Below the pieces are notes generated by a model, which searched no databases, had not been told where the DNA came from, and saw only the letters and a list, made by a program, of their open reading frames with translations. A stretch of DNA of 64,000 bases from an uncultured Flavobacteriales bacterium (lineage in GTDB: Bacteria; Bacteroidota; Bacteroidia; Flavobacteriales_G; Salibacteraceae), in NCBI GenBank assembly GCA_943788775.1, contig CALSRO010000002.1:186001-250000 (forward strand), given 5' to 3'. Positions 18,920 through 27,971 of the stretch are shown in pieces. Numbering within the stretch: the first letter of the stretch is position 1; each line of letters begins with the position of its first letter. The position numbers and the translations under genes are program-made.

Positions 18920-19478
18920 AATAAAAAAGGGTTTACTGTTTTTACATCTTACAAGCTTATTGCTTGTAGGTTGTGAAAACGACCTTAAAGAAGTTGAACG
19001 GTTTGCAGCCTACGACAACCTGCCCTTACAAACAATTGTAAATAGTAAAATCACCTACACAGACTCGACAATAGTAACTTTCACTGTTGATGCTGGCCAG
19101 ATTGACAGATATCCATCTGAGGAGGACCCAAGAGACGAGTTCTCGAATGGAGTTAAAGTCATCACCTACAATAAAGGAGGTGGATTTGAGAGTCAAATTG
19201 ACGCTGATAACGCGACCAACTTCCCTAAACGTAAATTGATGATTGCGCGTGACAGCGTAGTACTTAAAAATTATGAGGGAAAGATGCTGCAAACAGAGAA
19301 GTTAACCTGGGACGATGAGGCTCAAAGAATTTACACTGACGAATTCGTTAAAATAACTACACCAACGGAAGTTCTTTATGGTGATGGATTAGAGGCTAAA
19401 CCCGACTTTTCTGAATACGAAATAAAAAACATAAAGGGTCGAATTAAAGTTGATTCCGAAGAACCTGAGCAAAAATGA
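18912..19478 (+). CDS. lptC: LPS export ABC transporter periplasmic protein LptC, lipoprotein
   Basis: LptC links the inner-membrane LptBFG transporter to the periplasmic LPS bridge. The GTG at 18912 gives a lipoprotein signal with lipobox LLVGC (Cys21), then a beta-jellyroll-like domain of about 170 residues (LTWDDEAQRIYTDEFVKITTPTEVLYGDGLEA is the typical Lpt repeat region). An upstream GTG at 18888 would add eight residues and is less likely. It overlaps the TPR gene by 8 nt and the next small gene by 4 nt, so all are co-translated. Anchoring by lipid instead of a transmembrane helix is usual in Bacteroidota. Confidence 0.85.
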   Translation: MIKIKKGLLFLHLTSLLLVGCENDLKEVERFAAYDNLPLQTIVNSKITYTDSTIVTFTVDAGQIDRYPSEEDPRDEFSNGVKVITYNKGGGFESQIDADNATNFPKRKLMIARDSVVLKNYEGKMLQTEKLTWDDEAQRIYTDEFVKITTPTEVLYGDGLEAKPDFSEYEIKNIKGRIKVDSEEPEQK

Positions 19479-19675
19479 ACAAGTATCACTTAATAATGGA
19501 AAAGTTCTGGCTAGTAATAGCGGGAGTGAGTTTTGTATTTGCTGTTTATAAAGCTGGCCAAATTGGAATCAGTGAAGCCTCCATGTTCTTTCTTTTTCCG
19601 GTGATCGCTGCAGTCCTATTTGGGATGCGATATTTTGTCAGAAAAAAGTTTGAAAAATTCAAAGACGAAGATTAG
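19475..19675 (+). CDS. Small two-helix membrane protein
   Basis: A 66-residue (or 59 from the in-frame ATG at 19496) protein with two hydrophobic helices (FWLVIAGVSFVFAVYKAG and ASMFFLFPVIAAVLFGM) and a charged tail RKKFEKFKDED. It overlaps the lptC stop by 4 nt (ATGA). Small proteins of this shape occur at the same position in other Flavobacteriia, so it is probably a real gene tied to the LPS-export neighbourhood; function is unknown. Confidence 0.7.
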   Translation: MNKYHLIMEKFWLVIAGVSFVFAVYKAGQIGISEASMFFLFPVIAAVLFGMRYFVRKKFEKFKDED

Positions 19676-19704
19676 AGTCAAACTCTAACTTTGACTGATA
19701 AATA

Positions 19705-21003
19705 ATGGACCAACCATCATTGTTCTTATTGGCATTTTCGATTATAGCCTCCCTCATCTTATCTGCTTTTTTCAGTGGTATGGAAATAGCCTTTGTATCA
19801 AGCAATCGCTTAAAGATTGAGCTGGATAAGAAACTGGGTTTATTCCCAGCGAAGATTTATTCATATTTCCATAAACACCAGAGCAAATTCATCAGTACAC
19901 TCTTGCTTGGCAATAACGTGGCCTTAGTTGTATATGGAATTTTTATGGCTACTCTGCTTGAGAGTCCCATTCAACGAAGCTTTCAATTTATGCCAAGCGA
20001 AAGTCTTGTTAACATTTTAGTCTTGCTTACCCAAACAATTCTATCTACCGCGGTTATCTTGGTATTTGCTGAATTTTTACCTAAAATACTTTTCAGAATT
20101 AATCCGAATCAAAAGTTGGATTTTTTCACAGCACCTGTTCTCATCATTTGCGGGCCATTGTTTATTGTTGTATGGTTAGTTTTCGCCCTGATAGCGTATG
20201 CTCTCAAACTTTTCAACGTTTCTTTTGAAGAAAGTGAATATGCCTTTGGTCGAGTAGATCTTGACCACTATGTAAAAGAAGCGGCATCCTCATCTAGCGA
20301 TGAAACAGAGCTTGACAATGAGTTACAAATATTTCAAAACGCTCTGGATTTTTCAAGTATCAAGGCAAGAGAGTGTATGATTCCTCGGAATGAAATTACC
20401 GCTCATGAGTTTAACGACAGCGTAGAAGCTCTAACAAAAACATTTAATGACTCTGGCTTTTCAAAGATTCTAATCTACAAGGAATCAATAGATAATGTAA
20501 TTGGATATGTACACTCATTTGAATTATTCAAAAGACCTACAGCAATTAAAAGCATACTGCGACCAATATCTATCATACCAGAAACTACAACGGCAGACAA
20601 AGTTCTTCAAACGCTTATTGAGCAAAAAAGAAATGTCGCTCTAGTAGTCGATGAATATGGTGGAACGTCTGGAATGTTGACCTTAGAAGACATAGTTGAG
20701 GAAATTTTCGGTGAAATTGAGGATGAGCATGATCAAGAAGATTTAATAGAAAGTGAACATGATGATGGATCTTATCATTTTTCTGCTCGACTTGAAATTG
20801 ACTATTTGAATGAGTCCTATAATTTGGATTTAAAAGAATCTGAAGAATATGAAACCCTCGCAGGCCTTATTATAAGCGCAACAGAAGACATCCCATCCAT
20901 TGGAGATGTAATTGACCTAGACGGTTACGAGGCAGAAATTCTGAAAGTAAGTGGGCACAAAATCGAGGAAGTTTCCTTACGCCCCTCTGAAAGTGCAAAT
21001 TAG
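19705..21003 (+). CDS. Hemolysin-like CNNM/CBS-pair/CorC membrane protein
   Basis: The 432-residue protein has an N-terminal CNNM (DUF21) membrane domain with about four helices (FSGMEIAFVSSNRLK motif near 26-40), a cytosolic CBS pair (MIPRNEITAHEF ... VVDEYGGTSGMLTLEDIVEEIFGEIEDEHD) and a C-terminal CorC_HlyC domain. Relatives are Mg/Co transporters or regulators; the name hemolysin is historical. GldE of gliding bacteria belongs to the same family, but gldD is not next to it here, so I leave it unnamed. It follows the small membrane protein by 29 nt. Confidence 0.88.
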   Translation: MDQPSLFLLAFSIIASLILSAFFSGMEIAFVSSNRLKIELDKKLGLFPAKIYSYFHKHQSKFISTLLLGNNVALVVYGIFMATLLESPIQRSFQFMPSESLVNILVLLTQTILSTAVILVFAEFLPKILFRINPNQKLDFFTAPVLIICGPLFIVVWLVFALIAYALKLFNVSFEESEYAFGRVDLDHYVKEAASSSSDETELDNELQIFQNALDFSSIKARECMIPRNEITAHEFNDSVEALTKTFNDSGFSKILIYKESIDNVIGYVHSFELFKRPTAIKSILRPISIIPETTTADKVLQTLIEQKRNVALVVDEYGGTSGMLTLEDIVEEIFGEIEDEHDQEDLIESEHDDGSYHFSARLEIDYLNESYNLDLKESEEYETLAGLIISATEDIPSIGDVIDLDGYEAEILKVSGHKIEEVSLRPSESAN

Positions 21004-21027
21004 CCTCTCAAATTCAACATCAACGTG

Positions 21028-21035
21028 TATTTTCG
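21028..21035 (+). promoter_or_regulatory. Candidate -7 box (TATTTTCG) for the PpiD-like gene
   Basis: TATTTTCG lies 26 nt before the ATG at 21062 and resembles TAnnTTTG; no -33 match was found. Confidence 0.3.
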
Positions 21036-21061
21036 CGCCCTATTTTTTAAAGCTAGAATAA

Positions 21062-23191
21062 ATGGCAGTTATTGGTTCCATTCGAAAAAGATCCGGATTA
21101 CTCATTGTGATGATCGGTGTCGCTCTATTATTGTTTTTACTTGGTGACCTGTTCAGTGGTGGCTCGAGCCTTTTCACACAGCAAGATGTTGTTGTAGGTA
21201 ATATCGCAGGCAAAGACATCAACCAGCGCGACTATGAAATCAAGGTTCAAGAGGCAATTGAAAGAGCCTTTGGTCCAGAAGGAGCTACCGATCGCGCCAA
21301 AAAGCAAATACGCGAACGCGTTTGGCTAGACATGGCGAATGAACGAGTTACTTATAAGGAATATGATGCGCTTGGTATTTCTGTGAGCCCAGAAGAACTG
21401 TTAGACCAAGTCCAGAACACACAACCAGGTTCCATTCTTTATCAATACTTCTCAGACCCAAACACTGGTCAGGTAATTGAGCAATTTCGAGATGCACAAA
21501 CAGGTGGCTTAGACTCAAGAAAAGTGTTGAGTACCGTTCAAAACATTATAAATAGCGAAAACGCAAAAGATTGGTTACCTATAGAAGCAGCTATTAAAGT
21601 GGATGTCAAAAACACTAAGTATCGAACCTTAATCGGTAAAGGTTTATACACTACCAGCAGTGAGGCTCAAGCCATAAATAACGAGCGAAATGCAACCTTA
21701 TCCTTCAGTTATGTGGTTAAGGAATTTTCAGAAATGTCCGATGACGTGGAAATTACTGATGCAGATTATCAACAATATTATAATTCCCATAAAACAGATG
21801 CACTGTTTAAAAGCGATGAGGAAACCCGAGACGTCAAGTTCGTTAGTTTCAGATTGGAACCATCTGCGGAAGATTTAGCGGAAATTGAACGCGAAATGAA
21901 CGAGATGAAAACCTTGTTCATTAACGATACAAATGATACCGCCTTCATTCAAGAGAATGCCGAATCAGATTTAACTGAGCTCATCCGTTATTTCACGTCA
22001 AGAGAGTTATTGCCACAACTAAAAGATACCATTCAAAAAAGTGAAGTAGGCACTGTGTTTGGCCCCTACACTAATGGTTCCACAATGCAAATCACAAAAT
22101 TATCTGCGCTAGAAATGACTCCAGATTCTGTTCAGGCTAGCCATATATTGATAAAAGTTGAAGATGGTGATACAGCGAAAATCAGATTAGCAAGGGCAAA
22201 ACTCGACTCTTTGAAATCGGTGGCTCAATCAAAAAAGAATTTCGCAGAATTAGCCAAAGAATTTTCTGATGATTTAGGTTCCGCAGAAAAAGGTGGTGAA
22301 CTGGATTGGTTCACACGAGGAAGAATGGTGCCAGAATTCGAAGAAGCTGGTTTCAACAACAAAATAGGAGATATGCCAATTGTAGAAACGCAATTTGGTG
22401 TGCATCTTTTAAATATTACTGATCAAACAGAGCCTAAACCAAGGTATTTACTGTCATCTGTAGACATATTAATCGAGCCATCTAAATACACAGCAAACAA
22501 CATTTATAGTGAGGCGAGCAAGTTTTCAGTTGAGCATAAAACTCTTGACAAATTTGAAGCAACAACAGAATACACGATCGAGCCAGCTGAAGGTGTTCGT
22601 GAAGTAGACCCAGAATTAGTGGCTATCGGACCTAATACTAAGGATATTCTTAGATGGGTCTTTAGTGACGATACTGAGGTAGGAGCAGTTTCTGCTCCTT
22701 TCGAATTAGAAAATAAAATAGTGGTAGTAGCTCTCACAAATATTAGAGAAGAAGGTACTGTATCCATTGAATCTGCAAAACCATTCATGCGAGCAGAAAT
22801 CATCAATCAGAAAAAAGCGGAGAAGTATATTTCTGAGTTTCGTTCGTTTAGCACTCTTGAAGAGGCAGCAGGAAATGTTAATAAAGACATTCAACGAGTT
22901 GGATCAGCAAGATTTGAAGATAATAACCTAAGCGGTGGGCTTGGTAATGAGCCCAAGCTCCTAGGAAGCGTAGCGAGTCTTGAATCTGGTGCTGTTACAA
23001 AGCCGATTATCGGAGTCCGCGGTGTGTTTGTTGCAAGATTGGATGGCATAAACAACGCGCCAGAAAATCCTGATCTATCTTCAATTAAAAACATCAAGAA
23101 CAACAACTATTCAAGTCGAGCAGATCGCACAGCGGCTGATGCCCTTCAAAAGGCGATGGGAGTTGAAGATAATCGAGGAAAATACTATTAG
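21062..23191 (+). CDS. SurA/PpiD-like periplasmic peptidyl-prolyl isomerase
   Basis: The 709-residue protein has an N-terminal membrane anchor (GLLIVMIGVALLLFLLGDLF), a SurA-N-like chaperone region (NIAGKDINQRDYEIKVQEAIERAFG) and a parvulin rotamase domain at about 355-460 (ASHILIKVEDGD ... FSDDLGSAEKGGELDWFTRGRMVPEFEEAGF ... VETQFGVHLL). A second weaker repeat is near the C-terminus. It likely folds exported proteins at the inner membrane, as PpiD does. It ends the coaX-to-ppiD run. Confidence 0.88.
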   Translation: MAVIGSIRKRSGLLIVMIGVALLLFLLGDLFSGGSSLFTQQDVVVGNIAGKDINQRDYEIKVQEAIERAFGPEGATDRAKKQIRERVWLDMANERVTYKEYDALGISVSPEELLDQVQNTQPGSILYQYFSDPNTGQVIEQFRDAQTGGLDSRKVLSTVQNIINSENAKDWLPIEAAIKVDVKNTKYRTLIGKGLYTTSSEAQAINNERNATLSFSYVVKEFSEMSDDVEITDADYQQYYNSHKTDALFKSDEETRDVKFVSFRLEPSAEDLAEIEREMNEMKTLFINDTNDTAFIQENAESDLTELIRYFTSRELLPQLKDTIQKSEVGTVFGPYTNGSTMQITKLSALEMTPDSVQASHILIKVEDGDTAKIRLARAKLDSLKSVAQSKKNFAELAKEFSDDLGSAEKGGELDWFTRGRMVPEFEEAGFNNKIGDMPIVETQFGVHLLNITDQTEPKPRYLLSSVDILIEPSKYTANNIYSEASKFSVEHKTLDKFEATTEYTIEPAEGVREVDPELVAIGPNTKDILRWVFSDDTEVGAVSAPFELENKIVVVALTNIREEGTVSIESAKPFMRAEIINQKKAEKYISEFRSFSTLEEAAGNVNKDIQRVGSARFEDNNLSGGLGNEPKLLGSVASLESGAVTKPIIGVRGVFVARLDGINNAPENPDLSSIKNIKNNNYSSRADRTAADALQKAMGVEDNRGKYY

Positions 23192-23211
23192 AAAAGCCTT
23201 TACTGATAAGA

Positions 23212-23242
23212 ACCATACGAATAATGGTTCATTATTCGTATG
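23212..23242. other. Alternative hairpins in the gap between convergent genes
   Basis: CATACGAATAAT (23214-23225) is perfectly complementary to ATTATTCGTATG (23231-23242), a 12-bp stem. The same region can form a competing small hairpin AACCAT/ATGGTT (23212-23228). There is no T-run, so it is not a canonical terminator. It lies between convergent genes and may still protect or stop transcripts. Confidence 0.4.
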
Positions 23243-23330
23243 TCCTAAGTAAGTTGGTATTTCTTAAAAAACTAAGGTTTATTGTCCGTTTGGTCGATTA
23301 AATGCGTGTTGGCATGAATTTACCTAAGGG

Positions 23331-24089
23331 CTATCCTAAAAAATGCCTTGTGGCATCGACAAATTCTTGTGGCTTTTCCGCGTGCAGCCAATGCCCAGCA
23401 CCATCTATCGTAACTAAGTAGGAGTTTGGGAACAGTAATTTAATATTTGGCCAATCTTCATCTAAAATGTAGTTCGAACGACCACCACGGATGAATAAGG
23501 TTTCCCCATCGAAATCCATGTCTTCAAGTGCTTCACCTACCTTTTCGATATTAGTTTCTATAGCGTCCAAATTAAAACGCCATCCGAATTGATTGCGTTC
23601 TGGTCGATATAAACTTTTCATTAAAAACTGCCTGACTCCACTCTCAGAAAGATATGGAATCATGTAAGATTCTGCATCCGTTCTTCGTTCTAACTTGTCT
23701 AATGGAACCGCTCTAAGGGCAGCTAGAACATCCTGATGATGTACTGGATAAAACCTAGGCCCAATATCTGCTACAATCAATTTATCTACTCGTTCTGGGT
23801 GTTCCTGAGCAACCTTAATCGCAACTTTACCTCCCATTGAGTGTCCTAAGATATTGGCTGTAGGTAACCCCAAGTCATCCATTAATTCTATTACATCTCC
23901 AGCCATTGCTGCATAGTTATGCTCGTTATCATGCGGGGAGTGCCCATGATTTCTTAAGTCAACTAAAACACATTGATATCGCGCTTCTAATAGCCTTGCA
24001 GGCGCTTGCCAATTATCCAACATACCCATTAATCCATGCAAAATGATCAATGGCTCACCTTCACCCAAGATTTTGTAATTCAGCTTCAT
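23331..24089 (-). CDS. Alpha/beta-hydrolase (YbfF-like esterase family)
   Basis: The 252-residue protein has oxyanion/HG motif ILHGLMGMLDNW, nucleophile elbow GHSMGG (Ser84), and catalytic histidine in GAGHWLHAEKP. The pattern LRNHGHSPH is typical of YbfF-like acyl esterases. Its natural substrate is unknown. It starts 4 nt inside the pdxJ stop (ATGA overlap), so it is translated from the pdxJ transcript; no functional link to vitamin B6 is known to me. Confidence 0.85.
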   Translation of the reverse strand: MKLNYKILGEGEPLIILHGLMGMLDNWQAPARLLEARYQCVLVDLRNHGHSPHDNEHNYAAMAGDVIELMDDLGLPTANILGHSMGGKVAIKVAQEHPERVDKLIVADIGPRFYPVHHQDVLAALRAVPLDKLERRTDAESYMIPYLSESGVRQFLMKSLYRPERNQFGWRFNLDAIETNIEKVGEALEDMDFDGETLFIRGGRSNYILDEDWPNIKLLFPNSYLVTIDGAGHWLHAEKPQEFVDATRHFLG

Positions 24090-24799
24090 TTCAGTTTGCT
24101 TAAGTACATCTGAATGGTGTTTTCCAACCCAAAATACAGCGCATCCGAAATTAAAGCATGACCGATAGATACCTCCTTAAGTTCAGGCAAACCGTTTGCA
24201 AAAAATGCCAGATTCTGAAGATTTAAATCATGACCAGCATTCACTTCCATTCCAATTGATTTAGCATAAGATGCCGCGTTGGAAAACGGCTTGACAGCCT
24301 CATTTTTACCTAATGCAAATCCAATAGCATAAGGTTCTGTATAAAGTTCTATGCGATCGCATCCAATGATGGCAGCTCCTTCAATTACTTTTTGATCGGT
24401 TGAAGTAAATATGGATGTTCTAATTCCATGTGTTTTCAATTCTACAATGATCTCAGATAACATTGACCGGTGCTTAACCGTATCCCAACCAGAATTACTT
24501 GTTATCGCATCTGGCGCATCTGGAACGAGTGTAGCCTGATCGGCTTTTACCTCAATTACTAAATTCAACCATTCTCTAGATGGGTAACCTTCCACGTTCA
24601 GTTCTGTAGTCACCACATTCTTTAAATCGCGAACGTCTTGATATCTAATGTGTCGTTCATCCGGTCTTGGATGTACTGTAATACCCTCACCTCCATATGT
24701 TTCAATGCGCCTTGCGGCAAGAATCAAGTCTGGAATATCACCACCTCGAGCATTTCTGATCGTAGCAATTTTATTAATATTTACGCTAAGTTTCGCCAT
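24086..24799 (-). CDS. pdxJ: Pyridoxine 5'-phosphate synthase
   Basis: PdxJ condenses 1-deoxyxylulose-5-phosphate with 3-amino-2-oxopropyl phosphate to pyridoxine 5'-phosphate in the DXP-dependent route. The 237-residue TIM-barrel protein starts LSVNINKIATIRNARGG and shows ITVHPRPDERHIRYQDV, LVPDAPDAITSNSGWD, and VNAGHDLNLQNL with GHALISDALY near the end. It shares a divergent 165-bp region with the CBS gene and is followed by the overlapping hydrolase. Confidence 0.96.
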   Translation of the reverse strand: MAKLSVNINKIATIRNARGGDIPDLILAARRIETYGGEGITVHPRPDERHIRYQDVRDLKNVVTTELNVEGYPSREWLNLVIEVKADQATLVPDAPDAITSNSGWDTVKHRSMLSEIIVELKTHGIRTSIFTSTDQKVIEGAAIIGCDRIELYTEPYAIGFALGKNEAVKPFSNAASYAKSIGMEVNAGHDLNLQNLAFFANGLPELKEVSIGHALISDALYFGLENTIQMYLSKLK

Positions 24800-24963
24800 A
24801 GTCGAAATAACAATAATGTTTTATACAAAAACAACAACTTCAATCTCATTACAGTTAAATGAAGAGCACAACAAATGCCACCTCTTCCCGTAAAAAAATC
24901 ATGTAGGTTTGCTTGCAAATGAATGCAAATAGCCGTCTACAATTAGGCAGATAGAATCAAAAA

Positions 24964-25626
24964 ATGTTAGCTGAAGAATTAATAGTCGACAATATCCCAC
25001 CCCTAAAGCCATCGGACACAAGCGAAATTGCATTAAACTGGATGGATGACTTCAAGGTTTCGCACCTGTGCGTAGTTGATAAAAACGAATACTTAGGAAC
25101 GATTTCCGAAAGTGACATACTTGGTATAGCAGCTGTAGGTGAACAGCTTATTAAACACAAAGATTTATTTGACCCTGTGTTTGTTAAGCAAAGCCAGCAC
25201 ATATTTGAAGTAGTTAAGGTGGTCAATGACCACAACTTAACCATTATACCAGTATTAGATGCGAATGAAAAGTACTTGGGTGCAATTACCATTGCTCAGC
25301 TGATGAACATCATAGCGGATATGCCTGTGGCAAACAGCCCAGGTGGGATAATCGTACTAGAATTAAATTACAACGACTATTCCTTATCGCATATCTCGAG
25401 TGTTATTGAGGAAAATGAGACTAAGATTTTGGGAACTTTTGTCACCTCTCATCCAGATTCAACTAAAATACAGTTAACAATAAAAGTTAACAGCATAGAC
25501 ATAGCCTCAATACTCGCCTCGTTACAGCGTCATGAGTATGTAATTACGTTTTTCAACCAAAGTAGCGATGCTGGTGTTGATCTTCAAGATAGGTTCGACT
25601 CTTTCATGAATTTTCTGAACATCTGA
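24964..25626 (+). CDS. CBS-domain protein (AcuB-like)
   Basis: The 220-residue cytosolic protein has two CBS modules at about 1-125 (ELIVDNIPPLKPSDTSEIAL ... LGTISESDILG and VVNDHNLTIIPVLDANEKYLG), followed by an ACT-like C-terminal part (GGIIVLELNYNDYSLSHISSVIEE). CBS pairs usually bind adenylate ligands. It stands between divergent pdxJ and the BamA-like gene, a conserved position in Flavobacteriia. Upstream is a TGCAAAT direct repeat (24914-24920 and 24924-24930) of unknown meaning. Confidence 0.82.
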   Translation: MLAEELIVDNIPPLKPSDTSEIALNWMDDFKVSHLCVVDKNEYLGTISESDILGIAAVGEQLIKHKDLFDPVFVKQSQHIFEVVKVVNDHNLTIIPVLDANEKYLGAITIAQLMNIIADMPVANSPGGIIVLELNYNDYSLSHISSVIEENETKILGTFVTSHPDSTKIQLTIKVNSIDIASILASLQRHEYVITFFNQSSDAGVDLQDRFDSFMNFLNI

Positions 25627-25630
25627 TTCC

Positions 25631-27031
25631 TTGAAATCGGTACAAGTAGGGATACTGGTAATCTGTCTATTCACTTGGCAAAATGCCCTATCACAAACTT
25701 TACAAGTAGCTGAAATCACGGTTACGGGAAACCAAAGAACTAAAGACTTTGTCATACTTCGCGAATGCCCATTGAAAATTGGTGATAGTGTAGACATGTC
25801 TAACATAGAGACGATTCGAAAAGACATCACCAGGAACATAACAAATACTGGACTTACCAATTTTGTAGACATTACGTTTAATCCAACTGACTCTTCCAGT
25901 GTTACGTGCAACATAAACATCCTCGAGAGATGGTATATCTGGCCCAACTTGATCTTCGAGCTTAAAGAAACCAACTTCAACAGTTGGTGGGCAAGTAAAG
26001 ATTTTGAACGCATTAACTATGGATTCTCCATAGACGACTACAACTTTCGAGGCAGAATAGAAAAGCTTTCGATTAAAATTCAAAATGGATGGACACGTAA
26101 AATTGGCATCAATTATCAAATACCTGGACTCAATAAGAAACGGACTTTAGGCGGTGGTATTGAAATCTATTATTCCAATAATCGCGAAGTCAATCATCAA
26201 CTTGCCTATACACAAGACAGTTTATTTAATAAACGTGACTTTCTCAAAACCAAACAAATAATACAAGAAGAAATTGTAGGCAGAGTGAAATTGGAATTTC
26301 GACCAAAATTCTTAAACACACATAGATGGATCGCTGGAATTGAAACGATTTTAATTGATGACACCATCAAAAAGGCTAACCCAAACTACCTTTCAAACGG
26401 ATTGACTCGATCACAATACTTCTACTTGAGTTACGGATTTAAACGTGAAACCCGAGACAACAGAGCATATCCGTTAACTGGCTATTTAATTGATGGGAGT
26501 ATAGATCAACACGGGCTCGGAATCTTAAACAAAAATGATGTGATGCTCACCGATGCAATAATCACAGTTAATTTTCATCATCCTCTTGGTGAACGATGGT
26601 TCTTTGGACATGGATTAAAACTAAAATCAACCATTTTCGGTAATCCTCCCTATTATTTCCAGCGTGGGCTGGGATATGGTCAGACCAATATCCGCGGTTA
26701 TGAATTATACGTTATTGATGGACAGCATTTTGGTTTGTACCGGAGCAACTTTAAATACCAGATGATCAAAAAGAATACGATTGATCTTAGGACTCTCTTC
26801 AAGAACTTCGATAAGTTCCACTATTCTCTATTTTTGAACGCATTCGGAGATGCCGGATATGCAATAGACAACCTAAATGCGGCAACCAATCCATTGGCAA
26901 ACAAACTACAGTATAGTTATGGATTAGGCCTCGATTTTGTTAGCTATTATGATTTAGTGATCCGTTTTGAAGGTTCAATTAATGCACTAAAAGAACCAGG
27001 GTTCTACATTAACTTCACAAAACCAATCTAA
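25631..27031 (+). CDS. BamA/TamA-like outer membrane protein with one POTRA domain
   Basis: The 466-residue protein starts at a TTG at 25631 (4 nt after the CBS stop; no ATG fits), giving signal peptide VQVGILVICLFTWQNALSQ. One POTRA-like domain (VAEITVTGNQRTKDFVILRE ... LTNFVDITF) precedes a 16-strand-type surface-antigen barrel (FKRETRDNRAYPLTGYLI, FQRGLGYGQTNIRGYELY). It is much shorter than BamA at 30571 and may be a specialised insertase or transporter. Its stop overlaps the nadK start by 1 nt. Confidence 0.8.
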   Translation: MKSVQVGILVICLFTWQNALSQTLQVAEITVTGNQRTKDFVILRECPLKIGDSVDMSNIETIRKDITRNITNTGLTNFVDITFNPTDSSSVTCNINILERWYIWPNLIFELKETNFNSWWASKDFERINYGFSIDDYNFRGRIEKLSIKIQNGWTRKIGINYQIPGLNKKRTLGGGIEIYYSNNREVNHQLAYTQDSLFNKRDFLKTKQIIQEEIVGRVKLEFRPKFLNTHRWIAGIETILIDDTIKKANPNYLSNGLTRSQYFYLSYGFKRETRDNRAYPLTGYLIDGSIDQHGLGILNKNDVMLTDAIITVNFHHPLGERWFFGHGLKLKSTIFGNPPYYFQRGLGYGQTNIRGYELYVIDGQHFGLYRSNFKYQMIKKNTIDLRTLFKNFDKFHYSLFLNAFGDAGYAIDNLNAATNPLANKLQYSYGLGLDFVSYYDLVIRFEGSINALKEPGFYINFTKPI

Positions 27032-27915
27032 TGTCGAGAATCGCAATTTTTGGAAGACAGTTCAGCACAGAATACAATGACAGTATTCGGAAATTCATAG
27101 ACATATTAGAGTCTCGTGAAGTACAATATTCGGTATTCAGCCCATTCGCGAGTTTTCTAAAGGAGCAGCTTGGCGAAGATATTTCACATCCTGACACCTT
27201 TACTAAATCTTCCTTTGACTCAACAAAATTCGATGTTATTATTTCCATAGGTGGAGACGGAACAATGTTAGATTGCACCACGTTTGTAGGAGGGTCAGGA
27301 CTTCCTATGCTCGGATTAAATACTGGACGACTAGGGTTTTTATCCAGTATAAGTCTCGATTATATTAAAGAAGCAATAGATCAAATCATTGATCAAGCGT
27401 ATATGATAGATCGTAGGAGCTTAATCAAGCTTGATACAGAACATAGAATTTTTGGCAGCGATAATTTCGCGCTAAATGAGATGACCGTTCATAAAAAGGA
27501 CACCCAATCCATGATCGTCATTCATGCCTACGTTGATGGTAAATTTCTAAACACCTATTGGGCCGATGGATTAATAATTGCCACCCCAACAGGCTCGACC
27601 GCCTATTCTATGAGTTGTGGTGGACCGATCATATTGCCAAGTTCCTCAAACTTTATTATCACTCCAGTGGCTCCGCATAATCTCAACGTTAGACCTGTTT
27701 TAATTTCCGATCAAAGTACAGTGACATTGAGAGTTGAAGGTCGAAGCGAAAAGTTTCTTGTATCTCTTGATTCTCGTTCAGAAAGCATCGATGCTGAGAC
27801 GGTTCTAACGCTAAGCAAGCACAATTTTGACGTTAATTTAATTCGATTGAAGAACCATAGCTTTCTTAAAACACTGAGGCACAAGCTAAACTGGGGATTA
27901 GACAGACGGAATTAA
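27031..27915 (+). CDS. nadK: NAD kinase
   Basis: NadK phosphorylates NAD to NADP. The 294-residue protein has the diacylglycerol-kinase-type GGDGTML (Gly74-Leu80), the GLNTGRLGFLSSI loop, and the signature WADGLIIATPTGSTAYSMSCGGPI. It overlaps the upstream BamA-like gene (TAATG). Downstream, DUF6089 genes begin after 56 nt with their own -7-like box. Confidence 0.96.
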   Translation: MSRIAIFGRQFSTEYNDSIRKFIDILESREVQYSVFSPFASFLKEQLGEDISHPDTFTKSSFDSTKFDVIISIGGDGTMLDCTTFVGGSGLPMLGLNTGRLGFLSSISLDYIKEAIDQIIDQAYMIDRRSLIKLDTEHRIFGSDNFALNEMTVHKKDTQSMIVIHAYVDGKFLNTYWADGLIIATPTGSTAYSMSCGGPIILPSSSNFIITPVAPHNLNVRPVLISDQSTVTLRVEGRSEKFLVSLDSRSESIDAETVLTLSKHNFDVNLIRLKNHSFLKTLRHKLNWGLDRRN

Positions 27916-27943
27916 TCAAGTGTTTTTCACTTATTCAAAGCAT

Positions 27944-27951
27944 TATATTTG
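27944..27951 (+). promoter_or_regulatory. Candidate -7 box (TATATTTG) for the DUF6089 gene
   Basis: An exact TAnnTTTG match ends 20 nt before the ATG at 27972. The -33 position shows only a T-rich TGTTTTT. Confidence 0.4.
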
Positions 27952-27971
27952 CCAATCACATCATTGCGGAG

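Noticed and set aside
24638-24893. Plus-strand frames overlapping pdxJ start
   Set aside because: They run antisense to the conserved PdxJ N-terminus and have no protein-like composition.
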